A stretch of 64,000 nucleotides of DNA. It comes from Acidobacteriota bacterium (GTDB taxonomy: Bacteria > Acidobacteriota > Vicinamibacteria > Vicinamibacterales > JAKQTR01). Below, piece after piece: positions 1 to 9,356 of the stretch (positions are counted from its first letter, which is position 1; each line of letters begins with the position of its first letter). The notes below the pieces were generated by a model. It worked only from the letters and a program-made list of their open reading frames with translations, made no database searches and had not been told where the DNA came from. The translations under genes were made by a program, and so were the position numbers. The DNA lies in the NCBI GenBank assembly GCA_026393755.1, contig JAPKZO010000009.1:1-64000 (forward strand), read 5' to 3'.

Positions 1-1
1 C

Positions 2-322
2 AACACCGAGCGGGCCTCAGGTCAGTGGAACACGTACGGGTACTTCTCGTACTTCATTGGATTCGGCAAGAGGAAGGCGCCGGCTGCCGGCGGGATCGAT
101 CTGGCGACCATTGCGAGGGCTGCAGGCATTTCGATGCCGGCCATGCCGGCCCCGCAGGCTCAACCCCGTTACCGGCTCTCGTTCAGCCTTAACATGTCGA
201 ACCTGACGAACCACGCGAACTACGTCGGCTACAACGGCATCATGACGTCGCCGCTGTTCAAGAAACCGACGCAGGTGCAGGGAGTGCGGACGTTCAACCT
301 GTCGGCGAACTTCAGCTTCTGA
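2..322 (+). CDS. TonB-dependent receptor-like outer-membrane protein, C-terminal end (partial)
   Basis: This is the last 106 codons of a protein whose start lies left of the window. The readable part has alternating aromatic and polar residues of a late beta-barrel, the stretch NLTNHANYVGYNG, and an ASP-free terminal strand ending in Phe, as expected for an outer-membrane barrel. It closely matches the C-terminus of the next gene (545-3205), which carries the same NLTNHANYVGYNG and VQGVRT stretches, so the two are tandem paralogues. Family knowledge: such Oar-like receptors with carboxypeptidase-regulatory-like domains are abundant in Acidobacteriota and are thought to import or bind large substrates. 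The ligand cannot be told. It contains a short proline/alanine-rich loop (PAMPAPQAQP) that is absent from its neighbour. Confidence 0.75.
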   Translation, partial: NTERASGQWNTYGYFSYFIGFGKRKAPAAGGIDLATIARAAGISMPAMPAPQAQPRYRLSFSLNMSNLTNHANYVGYNGIMTSPLFKKPTQVQGVRTFNLSANFSF

Positions 323-544
323 AACCGAAGGCGGCGGGGCGCACGTCAGAATTGTGAGATGACGCGTGTCATGAGCCGTGTCCCGGTCCCGGCTTTCTGG
401 TCTAGAATAGACAGCTGTCTCCCCCGTCCACCTCGCCCCCTAAAGAAGTCAGCGGCGCGCCCCCGTGACAGCTTTCGCTTCCCGTGTTGCGTGCGTCGCC
501 GTCGCCAGCGCCACCGTCGGAGGAATGACATTCGGGAGGTGGGC

Positions 545-3205
545 ATGACTCGTCGCCTCTTCCGCAGTCTTGCGCTGCTGTACGTCCTCGGCGGGCTTTC
601 CGCCACATCAATGGCGCAGCCGGCGCCAATCAGCAGGTTGATCATTACGGTCGTCGATCCAAGCCGTCTGGTGATTCCCGGTGCCGTCGTCACGGTCGTC
701 GGCATCGACGACGCCACAAAGAAGACGAACATCGCGCCGATCAAGTCGACCGACAGGGGGCTCGCGACGTTTGAGGGATTGCCTCTCGGCCGATATGCGG
801 TGCACGGCGAATTTCCGGGCTTTGAACTGGGCGCGATCGGAGAACTTCGGCTCAAGGCGGGCGACAACAGGCACCTGCTGCTCTTGCCCCTCGCCAGGAT
901 GACGACCGAGATCACGGTGGCTCGCGACCCGCAGACGACGGCGTCTGACCGCGGCACCACGTTCGGATCGGCGCTCACGCGAGAACAGATCGATGCGCTC
1001 TCGGACGACCCCAACGAGATGGCGAAGCAGCTTCAGGACATGGCGGGCGCTGGCGCGGCAATTCGCGTCGATAGTTTCGAGGGCCAGCAACTGCCGCCCA
1101 AGGCGCAGATCAAGGCCATCCACATCACGCGCGATAAGTTTGCCGCGGAGAACCACTCGGCCGGCGGGATGTTTGTCGACATCATCACGCAGCCGGGCAT
1201 CGGAGCGCTGCAGGGTACCGTGCGCCTTTCGCTCGCCGACAGCGCGCTGGACGGACGCAACCCGCTCATCCCGAAGAAAGGACCGGCTCAGTGGCAGAAC
1301 CCCGTGTTCAGCGTCAGCGGCCCGCTCATCAAGGATAAGAGCAGCGTCGGTCTGTGGGTCAGCCGCTACCACGGGTACACGACGCCGATCCAGTACGCGG
1401 CAACGCCCACGGGCACGCTCGCGGAGAACATGAATGTGCGTGTCCTGGAAGACATGCTCGCCGTTCAGGGCATGTTCGATTACGCCCTTACGCCGGACCA
1501 GACCCTGCGCGCGGTCGGGTACCGCTACACAGACCGGATGAGGAACCTTGGTGTCGGCGCGTACGATCTCATCGAACGCGCGTACTCGACGCAGGATACC
1601 GCCGCGGTGCTGCGCCTGCAGGAAGCCGGCCCGATTGGCCGGCGGTTCTTTATCAACACCCGGCTCTTGATGACCTGGAACGACAGCACGTCCACATCGT
1701 CGCTCGAGGCGCCGACGGTCATCGTCAACGACGCCTTCACAAGCGGCGGGGCCCAGCGGTCCGGCGGCCGCCACACGCGCAGGCTCTCGCTGCAGTCCGA
1801 CCTCGACTACGTCCGCGGCGTTCACTCCTGGCGCACGGGCATCTCGTTCGACGGCGGCCGGTATCGGTCAGACGACACCGCGAACGTCCTGGGCACGTAC
1901 ACATTCGAGAGCCTTGCCGCGTTCCAGGCCGGCCTGCCCCGCACGTATACTCGACGGATTGGTGATCCGAGCATCAGCTACTGGAACGTGCAGGCGGCCT
2001 GGTATCTGCAGGACGACATTCGCGTACGCAAGAGCCTCACGCTCAGCCCGGGCATTCGGGTGGAGGCGCAGACGCATCTGAATGATCACAACAACATCGG
2101 CCCGCGGTTCGGCATCACGTGGGCGCCATTCAAGAGCGGCAAGACGACGCTGCGGGCGAGTGTCGGCCGCTTCTACGACTGGCTCAATGCGGGCACATAC
2201 GAACAGACCCTGCGCGTTGACGGCTTTCGCCAGCAGGAGTTGAACATCGTCACGCCGGCGTACCCGGATACCGGGACACTTGGGCTGATTCCGGCGACCA
2301 ACAGATATCTGCTCGGGGCGGACGCGCGAATGGCGAACAATACGCGCGTGAGCTTCGGACTCGATCAGCAGATCACCAAAGTGATGCGGATCAATGTCCT
2401 CTACGCCGACACCTGGGCCAGCGGCCTGCTGGCTGGCGACAACCTGAACGCCCCGGTGGATGGCGTGCGCTCGAACCCGACGTTTGCGAATATTATCGAG
2501 ACGGCGTCGGCCGGTGAGTCGCGTTCGCGATCCCTGGCCACGACGCTGAATCTGAATCTCGCTCCGCCGTCGATCGGACCGGCAACGACCGGTCGGCGCT
2601 TCAATTGGCGGCGGGGGTTGATCGTGTACGCGGGCTACACGCTCGCGACAGCCCGGAACAACGTGGATGACGCCTTCAGCGTCCCGGCGAGCGGACGGCT
2701 GGATACGGAGTGGGGTCCATCGTTCGGCGACGTGCGACACCGGGTCTATGCGTCGTTGAACAGCACGGCGCTCAAGAACCTGACCGCCATGATCGCGATT
2801 CGGGCATCATCCGGCTCGCCGTACACGATCCGCACGGGCCGCGATGACAATGGCGATCTCCTGTTCAACGATCGCCCGGCGGGCGTGGGTCGAAACACTG
2901 AGCGAGCAACGGGCCAGTGGGATGTGTACGGCAACTTCTCGTACACGATTGGGTTCGGCACGAAGAAGGTACCTGGCGGCCTCGGAATCTCGGTCACGTC
3001 GACCGCAAGCGGGCTGCAGGTGACGCCGGTGGACAGGGGCAATCTGACCCGCTATCGTCTCGTGTTCTCTGCGTACGTCCAGAACCTGACCAATCACGCG
3101 AACTACGTCGGCTACAACGGCAACATGACGTCGCCGTTCTTCCTGAAGCCGACCAATGTTCAAGGCGTGCGGACCGTCAGCCTGAGCGCGAGCCTGAGCT
3201 TCTGA
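545..3205 (+). CDS. TonB-dependent receptor-like protein with carboxypeptidase-regulatory-like N-domain
   Basis: An 886-residue outer-membrane protein. I chose the ATG at 545 because GGGAGGT stands 4 bases upstream and a signal peptide (TRRLFRSLALLYVLGGLSATSMAQ) follows; the frame is open further upstream to 359 but has no secretion signal there. Residues about 27-120 form a carboxypeptidase-regulatory-like domain (VVDPSRLVIPGAVVTVVG). A degenerate plug follows, then a long barrel ending in SLSASLSF. The clear plug motif of classical siderophore receptors is not visible, so substrate and energy coupling are open. It is the tandem paralogue of the preceding partial gene. The 222-base gap before it contains a 12-bp palindrome AGACAGCTGTCT at 409-420 that could be regulatory. 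Confidence 0.8.
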   Translation: MTRRLFRSLALLYVLGGLSATSMAQPAPISRLIITVVDPSRLVIPGAVVTVVGIDDATKKTNIAPIKSTDRGLATFEGLPLGRYAVHGEFPGFELGAIGELRLKAGDNRHLLLLPLARMTTEITVARDPQTTASDRGTTFGSALTREQIDALSDDPNEMAKQLQDMAGAGAAIRVDSFEGQQLPPKAQIKAIHITRDKFAAENHSAGGMFVDIITQPGIGALQGTVRLSLADSALDGRNPLIPKKGPAQWQNPVFSVSGPLIKDKSSVGLWVSRYHGYTTPIQYAATPTGTLAENMNVRVLEDMLAVQGMFDYALTPDQTLRAVGYRYTDRMRNLGVGAYDLIERAYSTQDTAAVLRLQEAGPIGRRFFINTRLLMTWNDSTSTSSLEAPTVIVNDAFTSGGAQRSGGRHTRRLSLQSDLDYVRGVHSWRTGISFDGGRYRSDDTANVLGTYTFESLAAFQAGLPRTYTRRIGDPSISYWNVQAAWYLQDDIRVRKSLTLSPGIRVEAQTHLNDHNNIGPRFGITWAPFKSGKTTLRASVGRFYDWLNAGTYEQTLRVDGFRQQELNIVTPAYPDTGTLGLIPATNRYLLGADARMANNTRVSFGLDQQITKVMRINVLYADTWASGLLAGDNLNAPVDGVRSNPTFANIIETASAGESRSRSLATTLNLNLAPPSIGPATTGRRFNWRRGLIVYAGYTLATARNNVDDAFSVPASGRLDTEWGPSFGDVRHRVYASLNSTALKNLTAMIAIRASSGSPYTIRTGRDDNGDLLFNDRPAGVGRNTERATGQWDVYGNFSYTIGFGTKKVPGGLGISVTSTASGLQVTPVDRGNLTRYRLVFSAYVQNLTNHANYVGYNGNMTSPFFLKPTNVQGVRTVSLSASLSF

Positions 3206-3264
3206 GGTTCGGCGTTCGAGTCGGCGCGTGAATCGATCGTGATCGTGAGTCTTGTCTGATGGCA

Positions 3265-3286
3265 GGGGCACGGCATGCCGTGCCCC
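3265..3286. repeat. 22-bp perfect palindrome, REP-like or bidirectional terminator
   Basis: Two 11-base arms (GGGGCACGGCA and its exact complement) abut with no loop, flanked by CA on the left and TACGGG on the right. It sits between the convergent ends of the receptor gene (stop at 3205) and the M19 peptidase gene (stop at 3348), so it may terminate transcription from both sides, although there is no T-run. From memory, near-identical GGGGCACGG palindromes are dispersed in many bacterial genomes, so it may equally be a mobile REP-type unit. Only one copy is seen here. Confidence 0.6.
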
Positions 3287-3347
3287 TACGGGACGTCCGC
3301 GTTCGCGCCAAGCCGCGGCAGAGGCGGCTATCAACTTGGGGTCTCGC

Positions 3348-4694
3348 CTACCTGGTCTTCTGCAGCTTCGCCGCGACGTTCTCCACGTCGCGCCAGACAC
3401 GCAGCAGGTTGCCTCCCCAGATCTTCTTGATCTGCTCTTCGGTATAGCCGCGCCTCACCAACTCGATTGTCACATTGGGCGCGTCGGTGTCGTCGTTGAA
3501 CCCGGCGATGCCGCCGCCGCCATCGAAGTCGGTGCCAATGCCCACGTGATCGATGCCGGCAACCTTGACCGCGTGGTCGATGTGATCGACGAAGTCCTTG
3601 AGCGACGCCGGCGGGAACTTCGCATCAACGTCCTTCATCCGTTCCTCGAGCAGCGCCATCTTCTTCTCGTACTCGGCGCGCTGCTCGTCAGTCATCGGCG
3701 CCGCCGCGGCCCGACGACCGACGACCTCCGCTGCCGCACCCGCCGCTGCTCCCGCACCGCCACGACCACCGCCAGCGCCGCGCCCGCCACGGGCCGGCAG
3801 CCCGATTTCCTCACGCAGTTTCGCGATGGCTGCGGTCCGGGCCGGATCATCCATCTTCAGGAAGCTGGCCAGCGCCACGGTCTGGATGACGCCGCCGTTC
3901 TTCGTCAGGGCCTTGAGCTGGTCGTCGGTGAGATTGCGGTCGACGTCGGCGAGCGCCTTGCTGCCGGAATGCGACGCGATGATCGGCGCCTTTGTGAGAG
4001 CGATCACGTCCCAGAACGACTTCTCAGCGATGTGCGACACGTCGATCATCATGCCGAGACGGTTCATTTCGGCCACGACTTGGCGACCCAACGCGGACAG
4101 ACCGTTGTGAAGCGGCTCGCGGGACCCGGACGAATCGGCCAGCTGGTTATTGCCACTGTGCGACAGCGTGATGTACCGCGCCCCGAGGTCGTAGAACTTC
4201 TTGACGTTGGCCAGGTCCATTCCCATTGGGTAGCCGTTCTCGACGCCGGTCATAATCACCCGCTTGCCCGTCTTGGCAATCCGTTCGACATCGGCGGGCG
4301 AGGTGGCAAACGCGCAGCGGTTCGGATACATCTGTTCGGTCAGGCGCTTGAGCGCAGCAAACTTGACCATCGCCTGCTCATGCGCCCGCGCGTACCCGGC
4401 GGCGTCCAGTGGCCCCTGTCCGACGTATACGGCCAGGAACACCCCTTTGAGGCCGCCCTTCTCCATCTTCGTCAAATCGCACTTCAACCGGCTCGTCGGC
4501 GCGCCGGGATCGAGCGCCGGCGTGGCGTAGTCCGCGCCGCCGATGTCCACATGGGTGTCAAGCGTGATGGCGTCCTTGTGGATGGCCATCGCTTTGGCGA
4601 CGAGAGGATCCGGTTTCTCGGCGGCCTGCTGGAACGCAACGAGCGCGATGGGCAGAATCACAAGACTACAGAGGGCAACGAACTTGGTCGGCAT
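3348..4694 (-). CDS. membrane dipeptidase, peptidase family M19
   Basis: A 448-residue zinc dipeptidase of the renal dipeptidase family, expected to cleave dipeptides in the periplasm. The start is ATG at 4694: a signal peptide (TKFVALCSLVILPIALVAF) follows and GGAGA lies just upstream. Family landmarks in order are the LDTHVD zinc motif (His-x-Asp), the bridging Glu in GVENGYPMG, His in LSHSGNN, His in ASHSGSKAL and the late GIGTDFDGG. An Ala/Gly/Arg-rich insertion (about 35 residues, near 3690-3810) interrupts the catalytic barrel. It looks like a low-complexity surface loop and is not part of the family core. Divergent from the M20 hydrolase gene at 4850. Confidence 0.88.
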   Translation of the reverse strand: MPTKFVALCSLVILPIALVAFQQAAEKPDPLVAKAMAIHKDAITLDTHVDIGGADYATPALDPGAPTSRLKCDLTKMEKGGLKGVFLAVYVGQGPLDAAGYARAHEQAMVKFAALKRLTEQMYPNRCAFATSPADVERIAKTGKRVIMTGVENGYPMGMDLANVKKFYDLGARYITLSHSGNNQLADSSGSREPLHNGLSALGRQVVAEMNRLGMMIDVSHIAEKSFWDVIALTKAPIIASHSGSKALADVDRNLTDDQLKALTKNGGVIQTVALASFLKMDDPARTAAIAKLREEIGLPARGGRGAGGGRGGAGAAAGAAAEVVGRRAAAAPMTDEQRAEYEKKMALLEERMKDVDAKFPPASLKDFVDHIDHAVKVAGIDHVGIGTDFDGGGGIAGFNDDTDAPNVTIELVRRGYTEEQIKKIWGGNLLRVWRDVENVAAKLQKTR

Positions 4695-4849
4695 GATGCG
4701 GTGTCTCCGGTGAACGTTCAGGCGGCTGGCCCGTTCGCGCCAGGGGGCGTGACGCGTCACCAGCAATCGAGAAGAATACCTCAATGGCGCGTAGGATACG
4801 TTGCCGGGCACCCTTGCCGCAAGCACGCCGGAGGAAGACGAGCTAGAGT

Positions 4850-6076
4850 ATGCCGGTGAGCCTGCGAGTCAATGCCGCCCGCCTGCAGCATCACCTCGAC
4901 GAGTTGGCCCGGATTGGGGCGCCCGCCTCCGGTGGCGTCTGCCGGCTGGCCTTCAGCGTGGCGGACAAACAGGGACGGGACTATGTCGAAGCGCGCATGC
5001 GATCGCTCGGCCTCGCGGTGCGAATCGATCGGATTGGCAACCTCCTCGGCGTCCGGCGGGGCGCAGACGCCGGCCGACTGGTGCTGGCCGGTTCTCACCT
5101 CGACACGGTGGGGACCGCCGGCCGGTTCGACGGCAGTGTCGGCGTCCTCGGCGCGCTCGAGGTCATCGAAACCCTCAACGACGCCCGGGTTTCGACCGGG
5201 CCGCCGATTGGCGTCATCGCCTTCGCCAACGAAGAGGGTGCCCGCTTCGCGCCCGACATGATGGGCAGTCTGGTGTTCCGCGGCGATCTTCGGATCGAAG
5301 ATGCGCGAAGCCGGGTCGACAGAGACGGCATGTCTGTGGGTGAGGCAATCGATCTGACCGGTTACGCGGGCCCCGACAATCTTGACGACGTCGCCGTGCG
5401 CGCCTACCTCGAGCTGCACATCGAGCAGGGGCCGATCCTCGAGCACGCGCACACGACGATTGGTGTCGTCGAAGCCGTGCAGGGTCTCACCTGGATCACC
5501 TTCACGCTCACGGGCGCCACGGCCCATGCGGGCGCAACTCCCATCGACATGCGGCGCGATGCCGGCTATGTGGCAGCCGCCATCGTCCAGTACGCGCGGA
5601 CTCTGTCCCACGACATCGAGGGCCAGCGCGCCACCGTCGGAGCGCTTTCGCTCGCTCCGAACATCGTCAATGTTGTCCCGGAGCGTGCCCGCCTGACGGT
5701 TGATCTTCGGAATCCCGATGCCGATCGTCTCGCGATGGCCGAGCAGCGTCTGCAGCAGTTCGTGGCCGACCGGGCGGCGGCCGAACGCGTCACGGTGTCA
5801 TACGTCACCGACGTCAGGGTGCCGCCCGTGCAGTTCGACACGGCAGTGGTGACGCACGTGCAGGATGCGGCCACGGCGCTGGGTTACTCGTCGATGCGCA
5901 TGGTGAGCGGCGCCGGGCACGACGCCCAGATTCTCTCGCGGAAGTTCCCGGCCGCCATGATCTTCGTTCCGAGCCGCGGCGGGATCAGTCACAACGTTGA
6001 CGAGTTCACATCGACCAGTGATCTGGAAGCCGGCGCAAACGTGCTGCTGCATACGGTGCTGGCGCTGGCGGTGTAG
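4850..6076 (+). CDS. M20-family amidohydrolase of the hydantoinase/carbamoylase type
   Basis: A 408-residue cytosolic metal amidase. Motifs match the N-carbamoyl-L-amino-acid hydrolase / allantoate amidohydrolase branch of M20: GSHLDTVG (His and Asp ligands), the GRFDGSVGVLG turn, FANEEGARF (catalytic Glu pair), HIEQGP, the dimer-domain ATAHAGATP, and GAGHDAQ near the C-terminus. Length is typical (about 410). No signal peptide is visible. Expected substrates are N-carbamoyl amino acids or ureido acids; the exact one cannot be told from sequence. It stands alone, divergent from the M19 dipeptidase and convergent with the M42-type gene, whose stop is only 17 bases away. Confidence 0.87.
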   Translation: MPVSLRVNAARLQHHLDELARIGAPASGGVCRLAFSVADKQGRDYVEARMRSLGLAVRIDRIGNLLGVRRGADAGRLVLAGSHLDTVGTAGRFDGSVGVLGALEVIETLNDARVSTGPPIGVIAFANEEGARFAPDMMGSLVFRGDLRIEDARSRVDRDGMSVGEAIDLTGYAGPDNLDDVAVRAYLELHIEQGPILEHAHTTIGVVEAVQGLTWITFTLTGATAHAGATPIDMRRDAGYVAAAIVQYARTLSHDIEGQRATVGALSLAPNIVNVVPERARLTVDLRNPDADRLAMAEQRLQQFVADRAAAERVTVSYVTDVRVPPVQFDTAVVTHVQDAATALGYSSMRMVSGAGHDAQILSRKFPAAMIFVPSRGGISHNVDEFTSTSDLEAGANVLLHTVLALAV

Positions 6077-6093
6077 AGCGGAAACGGGGTCGG

Positions 6094-8307
6094 TTACCGC
6101 CGGGCCGCCGCTCCTGGAAACGACTCCGCCACCGCCACAAGCATCCGCACGAGCGCATCGACGTCACGCGCATCGACGACCTCGACGGACGAGTGCGAGT
6201 ACCGCCCGGGCCAACTGAGACCCGCCGTCGCGACGCCGACCGGCACGAAACTGCCGGCATCGGTCCCCCCCCCGTTCGCGCCGAGCACCGTCGGAATGCC
6301 CCGCGCACGTGCAAACGCCGTGAGGCCTGATACGAGCGCCCTCGGGGCCATCGAACTGCTGTCGATTCCACGAACGACAGCGGCTCCCGCCCCCAGCTTG
6401 AGATACGCGAGCCGCATTGAATCGACGGGAGAATCGGACGAGGGTGACGTATCGACGGCAAACATGTAATCCGCGGGCACGTTCCCGGCCAGAAACGCCG
6501 ATCCGACCAGCCCGATCTCCTCGCCCACGACCCAGGCAAACGTGACGCGGTTGGCCACGCGAGCCGGATCAATCCGCCACAGGGCTTCGATAAGCGCCGC
6601 GTCGCCGACCCGGTCGTCCATCGATCGGCCGGTGGCTCGCTGGCCCGCCAGTTTCGTGAAGACTTTTCTCACCGACAGCGTGTCGCCCGCGGCGATCCCC
6701 AGTGCGGTGGTCTCGGCCTTTGAATCGGTCCCGAAGTACACGAACACGTCGTCTGCCGCCGGAAATGCCTCGGCGGCTTTCGCGTAGTTGGCGCGGGGCG
6801 CCATCACCGCCTGCACGGTCCCCCGGGCGGTGTGCACGACCACTGGCCTGGCTTCGTAGATCGCATCCATCACGCCGCCGCGGCGTCTCACCGTCGCGGT
6901 GCCGTCGTCGCGCACGGCTGAGATCTGATAACCCACTTCGTCCATGTGCGCGACAAACACCAGGGAGGCGCCGCCCTTGCCAAACGAGACCGAGACATTG
7001 CCCTTCTCGTCGACCACGGGCTTGGCCCATGACGGCAGCCACTGCCGCACGACGTCGGCCACCGCCACTTCGTTCGGAGACACTCCGTGCGTCTCGATGA
7101 GCGCCGACAACACCGAGAACAACGGCGGCGCACCGAAGGCGCGACCGGTCTTCTTCCCGGCCGGCGCGGTGCCGACCGAAGGAGCCGCCTCCGACTGAGT
7201 CGCCGCCGTCGCAGGCAGCCCGGCGCACTCCTCCAGGAGCCTCACGAGTGACTGCACGTCGCGCGCGTCCACGACCTCGACCGGGGTCTGCGCAAAGAGC
7301 ACCGGCAACGCGATCGCCGACACCTTGGCGGCCGGCCACGGCAGACTCCCTGCGGGCAGCGAGGCCATCTGAATCTTCACGCCGGCTCTGGCTGCGGCGG
7401 CCTCCGCGGGAGCGTCGCCCTTCCGCACGAGCGGACCACCGCCCAATTCGCCTGCCGCTCCTCGGCCGCTCACATCCGACGACAGCGTCACCCGATCCAG
7501 CAGAACGACGCGATCGGGCTCAATCTCGCGCGCCAGTCGCGCGAGGCCACGCCCGCGATAGACCCCCTGCGTCGTCCAGGCCACGGTCAACGTGCCGGCG
7601 ATCTCCGGCGCCTTCTCCCGCCTCGCGAGCAGTTCGACCAGTGCGAAGGCATTCGCGCGGCCCTGGGTCACGACGCCGGCAGTCCTGCCACGCTCCAGCG
7701 GCTGTATGCGGTCGCGAAGCGACACCGTGTCCAGCAACTGAATGCCCAGCGGCTGTGTCTCGGCCTGGCCCGATGATCCGATGTCCACCCACAGGTCGTC
7801 GATCGTCCGGATCGATCGCGCCAGCACCTGCGGCCCACCCAGATGCTGTGATGTCGATGCCACGACGCCCGGCACCAGCGCGCCATGATCGGTTCGGATG
7901 ACGACGGGCTGGCTGTAGTGATACTGCTCGAACAGCCGATGCTGAATGCCAGAGGTGTAGCGCTGCAATCGCAGATACCCATCGTCGCCGACGCGCGACA
8001 CGATGAAGCCATCCTCATCGATGTTGGTGACCAGCAGCACGTGCGGGCTGCCGCTTCCAGTCGTTACGATCAGGTTGCCGATCGAGTCGACGCGCGGCCT
8101 GGCCCATTTCGGGAGCGCCGCCGCAATCACCTCACGCACCGCGGTTTCATCACCGGATACGCCTGGTGTCTCGACGAGCCGGCTGAATACTCCCTGTCCG
8201 GGCGTGGCCGGATCAGCACCGCGGATCGCCACCGACCACAGGCTGATGGCGGCCAGGGCCCACCCGTATGCGGCGATTGTCCGACTCGGTCTGCTTCTGA
8301 ACAGCAT
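6094..8307 (-). CDS. tandem double M42-type aminopeptidase, N-half catalytically degenerate
   Basis: A 737-residue exported protein made of two M42 glutamyl-aminopeptidase-like units. The second unit (about residues 390-737) keeps the metal and catalytic set: AHMDEVGY with His454, DDRVGDAALIEAL, VVGEEIGLVGS (Glu596-Glu597), DTSPSSD, GTDAGSF and the final RYSHSSVEVVD. The first unit (about 30-370) aligns over its whole length but has TNIDEDGF (Asn95 in place of the ligand His), VTQGRANAFALVELL in place of DDR, and WTTQGVYRG in place of the Glu pair. It is therefore probably a non-catalytic regulatory or assembly domain. Start at ATG 8307 with GGAGGAG in front. That site overlaps the stop region of the upstream amidohydrolase gene, so the two are co-transcribed. 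Confidence 0.82.
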   Translation of the reverse strand: MLFRSRPSRTIAAYGWALAAISLWSVAIRGADPATPGQGVFSRLVETPGVSGDETAVREVIAAALPKWARPRVDSIGNLIVTTGSGSPHVLLVTNIDEDGFIVSRVGDDGYLRLQRYTSGIQHRLFEQYHYSQPVVIRTDHGALVPGVVASTSQHLGGPQVLARSIRTIDDLWVDIGSSGQAETQPLGIQLLDTVSLRDRIQPLERGRTAGVVTQGRANAFALVELLARREKAPEIAGTLTVAWTTQGVYRGRGLARLAREIEPDRVVLLDRVTLSSDVSGRGAAGELGGGPLVRKGDAPAEAAAARAGVKIQMASLPAGSLPWPAAKVSAIALPVLFAQTPVEVVDARDVQSLVRLLEECAGLPATAATQSEAAPSVGTAPAGKKTGRAFGAPPLFSVLSALIETHGVSPNEVAVADVVRQWLPSWAKPVVDEKGNVSVSFGKGGASLVFVAHMDEVGYQISAVRDDGTATVRRRGGVMDAIYEARPVVVHTARGTVQAVMAPRANYAKAAEAFPAADDVFVYFGTDSKAETTALGIAAGDTLSVRKVFTKLAGQRATGRSMDDRVGDAALIEALWRIDPARVANRVTFAWVVGEEIGLVGSAFLAGNVPADYMFAVDTSPSSDSPVDSMRLAYLKLGAGAAVVRGIDSSSMAPRALVSGLTAFARARGIPTVLGANGGGTDAGSFVPVGVATAGLSWPGRYSHSSVEVVDARDVDALVRMLVAVAESFPGAAARR

Positions 8308-8319
8308 GATCTCCTCCAG

Positions 8320-9309
8320 CTACCTGTCCCCGATACCGAGCAGTTTCGCCGCGTTGCCGCCGAGAATGCCGGCTCTGGCCGCATCATCGATGTCGAGCGA
8401 GCGGATGCTCTCCAGCATCAGCGACAGGCTGCCGATCTGATGCGGGTAGTCGCTGCCAGCCAGGATGTGGTCCGCCCCGGCGAAGGCAATGGCCATCTTC
8501 TGGGCGTCGGGGTTGAAGTTCACGGTGTCGAAGTAGAACGCCTTGAGGTACTCGCTTGGCGGCCGCGTGATGTGCTCGCGGCATTCGCGGAACGCCCGGA
8601 ATCCGCGATCAAGCCGCTCGGCCAGATACGGGATGGCGCCGCCGAGATGTCCAAGCACCCACTTGATCCGCGGGAACCGCTCGGGCACGCCGGCAAACAC
8701 CAGGTGCGCCGCGGCCAGCGTCGTATCCATGAGGAACCCGACCAGCGGCATCAACCAGAACTCCGTCATCGCCTCGACGCTCGTCGGGTGATTCGGGTGG
8801 ATGAAGAAGACCGCGCCCATGTCGTTGGCGACCTCGTAGAGCGGCCAGAATCGATGGTCGGCAAGCGCCACACCGTTCACATTACTGAACAGCATCGCCC
8901 CGGGCAGACCCAGCTTCTTCATCGCCCGCTCCAGTTCCCTGGCGGATGCGCGCGGATCGTTGAGGGGCAGCGTCGCGAGCGCGGCAAACCGGCCGCCAGG
9001 CCTGGCGACCGCCTGCGCGAATCCGTCGTTGACGAGCCGGGCGAGTTCGGCGGCCCGCTCGGGCGTCTCCACGTGCGTTCCGGGCGTCGTCAGCGTGACG
9101 ACCTGGCGATCGACACCGTGCTCGTCGAGGACCCGTTCGCGGTACTCGATATCGCGATGTCCAGGCACGACGATGTTGTAGTCGCCGGGGTAGTACAGGA
9201 GCGGGTTGCCCTCCTTGTCGACGCCGACGGTTACGCTGGTGCCACCCGATCGCAATGCGTCGAGGTAGGCTGGAGGGTAATAGTGATTGTGAAAATCGAT
9301 CACGGGCAT
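8320..9309 (-). CDS. metal-dependent amidohydrolase, ACMSD-like (amidohydrolase 2)
   Basis: A 329-residue TIM-barrel hydrolase or decarboxylase. The N-terminal IDFHNHYYP holds the His-x-His metal pair, followed by FFIHPNHP, the WVLGHLGG histidine and AGSDYPHQIG with the catalytic Asp. This order is that of the amidohydrolase-2 family (2-amino-3-carboxymuconate semialdehyde decarboxylase, resorcylate decarboxylases). Start at ATG 9309 with a strong AGGAGGA 9 bases upstream. The frame stays open for another kilobase upstream, but that part lies over the permease gene and has no protein-like pattern. Middle gene of a permease - amidohydrolase - M42 peptidase operon, which suggests turnover of an imported amino-acid-like or aromatic compound. 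Confidence 0.85.
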   Translation of the reverse strand: MPVIDFHNHYYPPAYLDALRSGGTSVTVGVDKEGNPLLYYPGDYNIVVPGHRDIEYRERVLDEHGVDRQVVTLTTPGTHVETPERAAELARLVNDGFAQAVARPGGRFAALATLPLNDPRASARELERAMKKLGLPGAMLFSNVNGVALADHRFWPLYEVANDMGAVFFIHPNHPTSVEAMTEFWLMPLVGFLMDTTLAAAHLVFAGVPERFPRIKWVLGHLGGAIPYLAERLDRGFRAFRECREHITRPPSEYLKAFYFDTVNFNPDAQKMAIAFAGADHILAGSDYPHQIGSLSLMLESIRSLDIDDAARAGILGGNAAKLLGIGDR

Positions 9310-9356
9310 GCAACGTCCTCCTAAATCCTCCGACTCACCAAGTCGGCAACAAAGCG

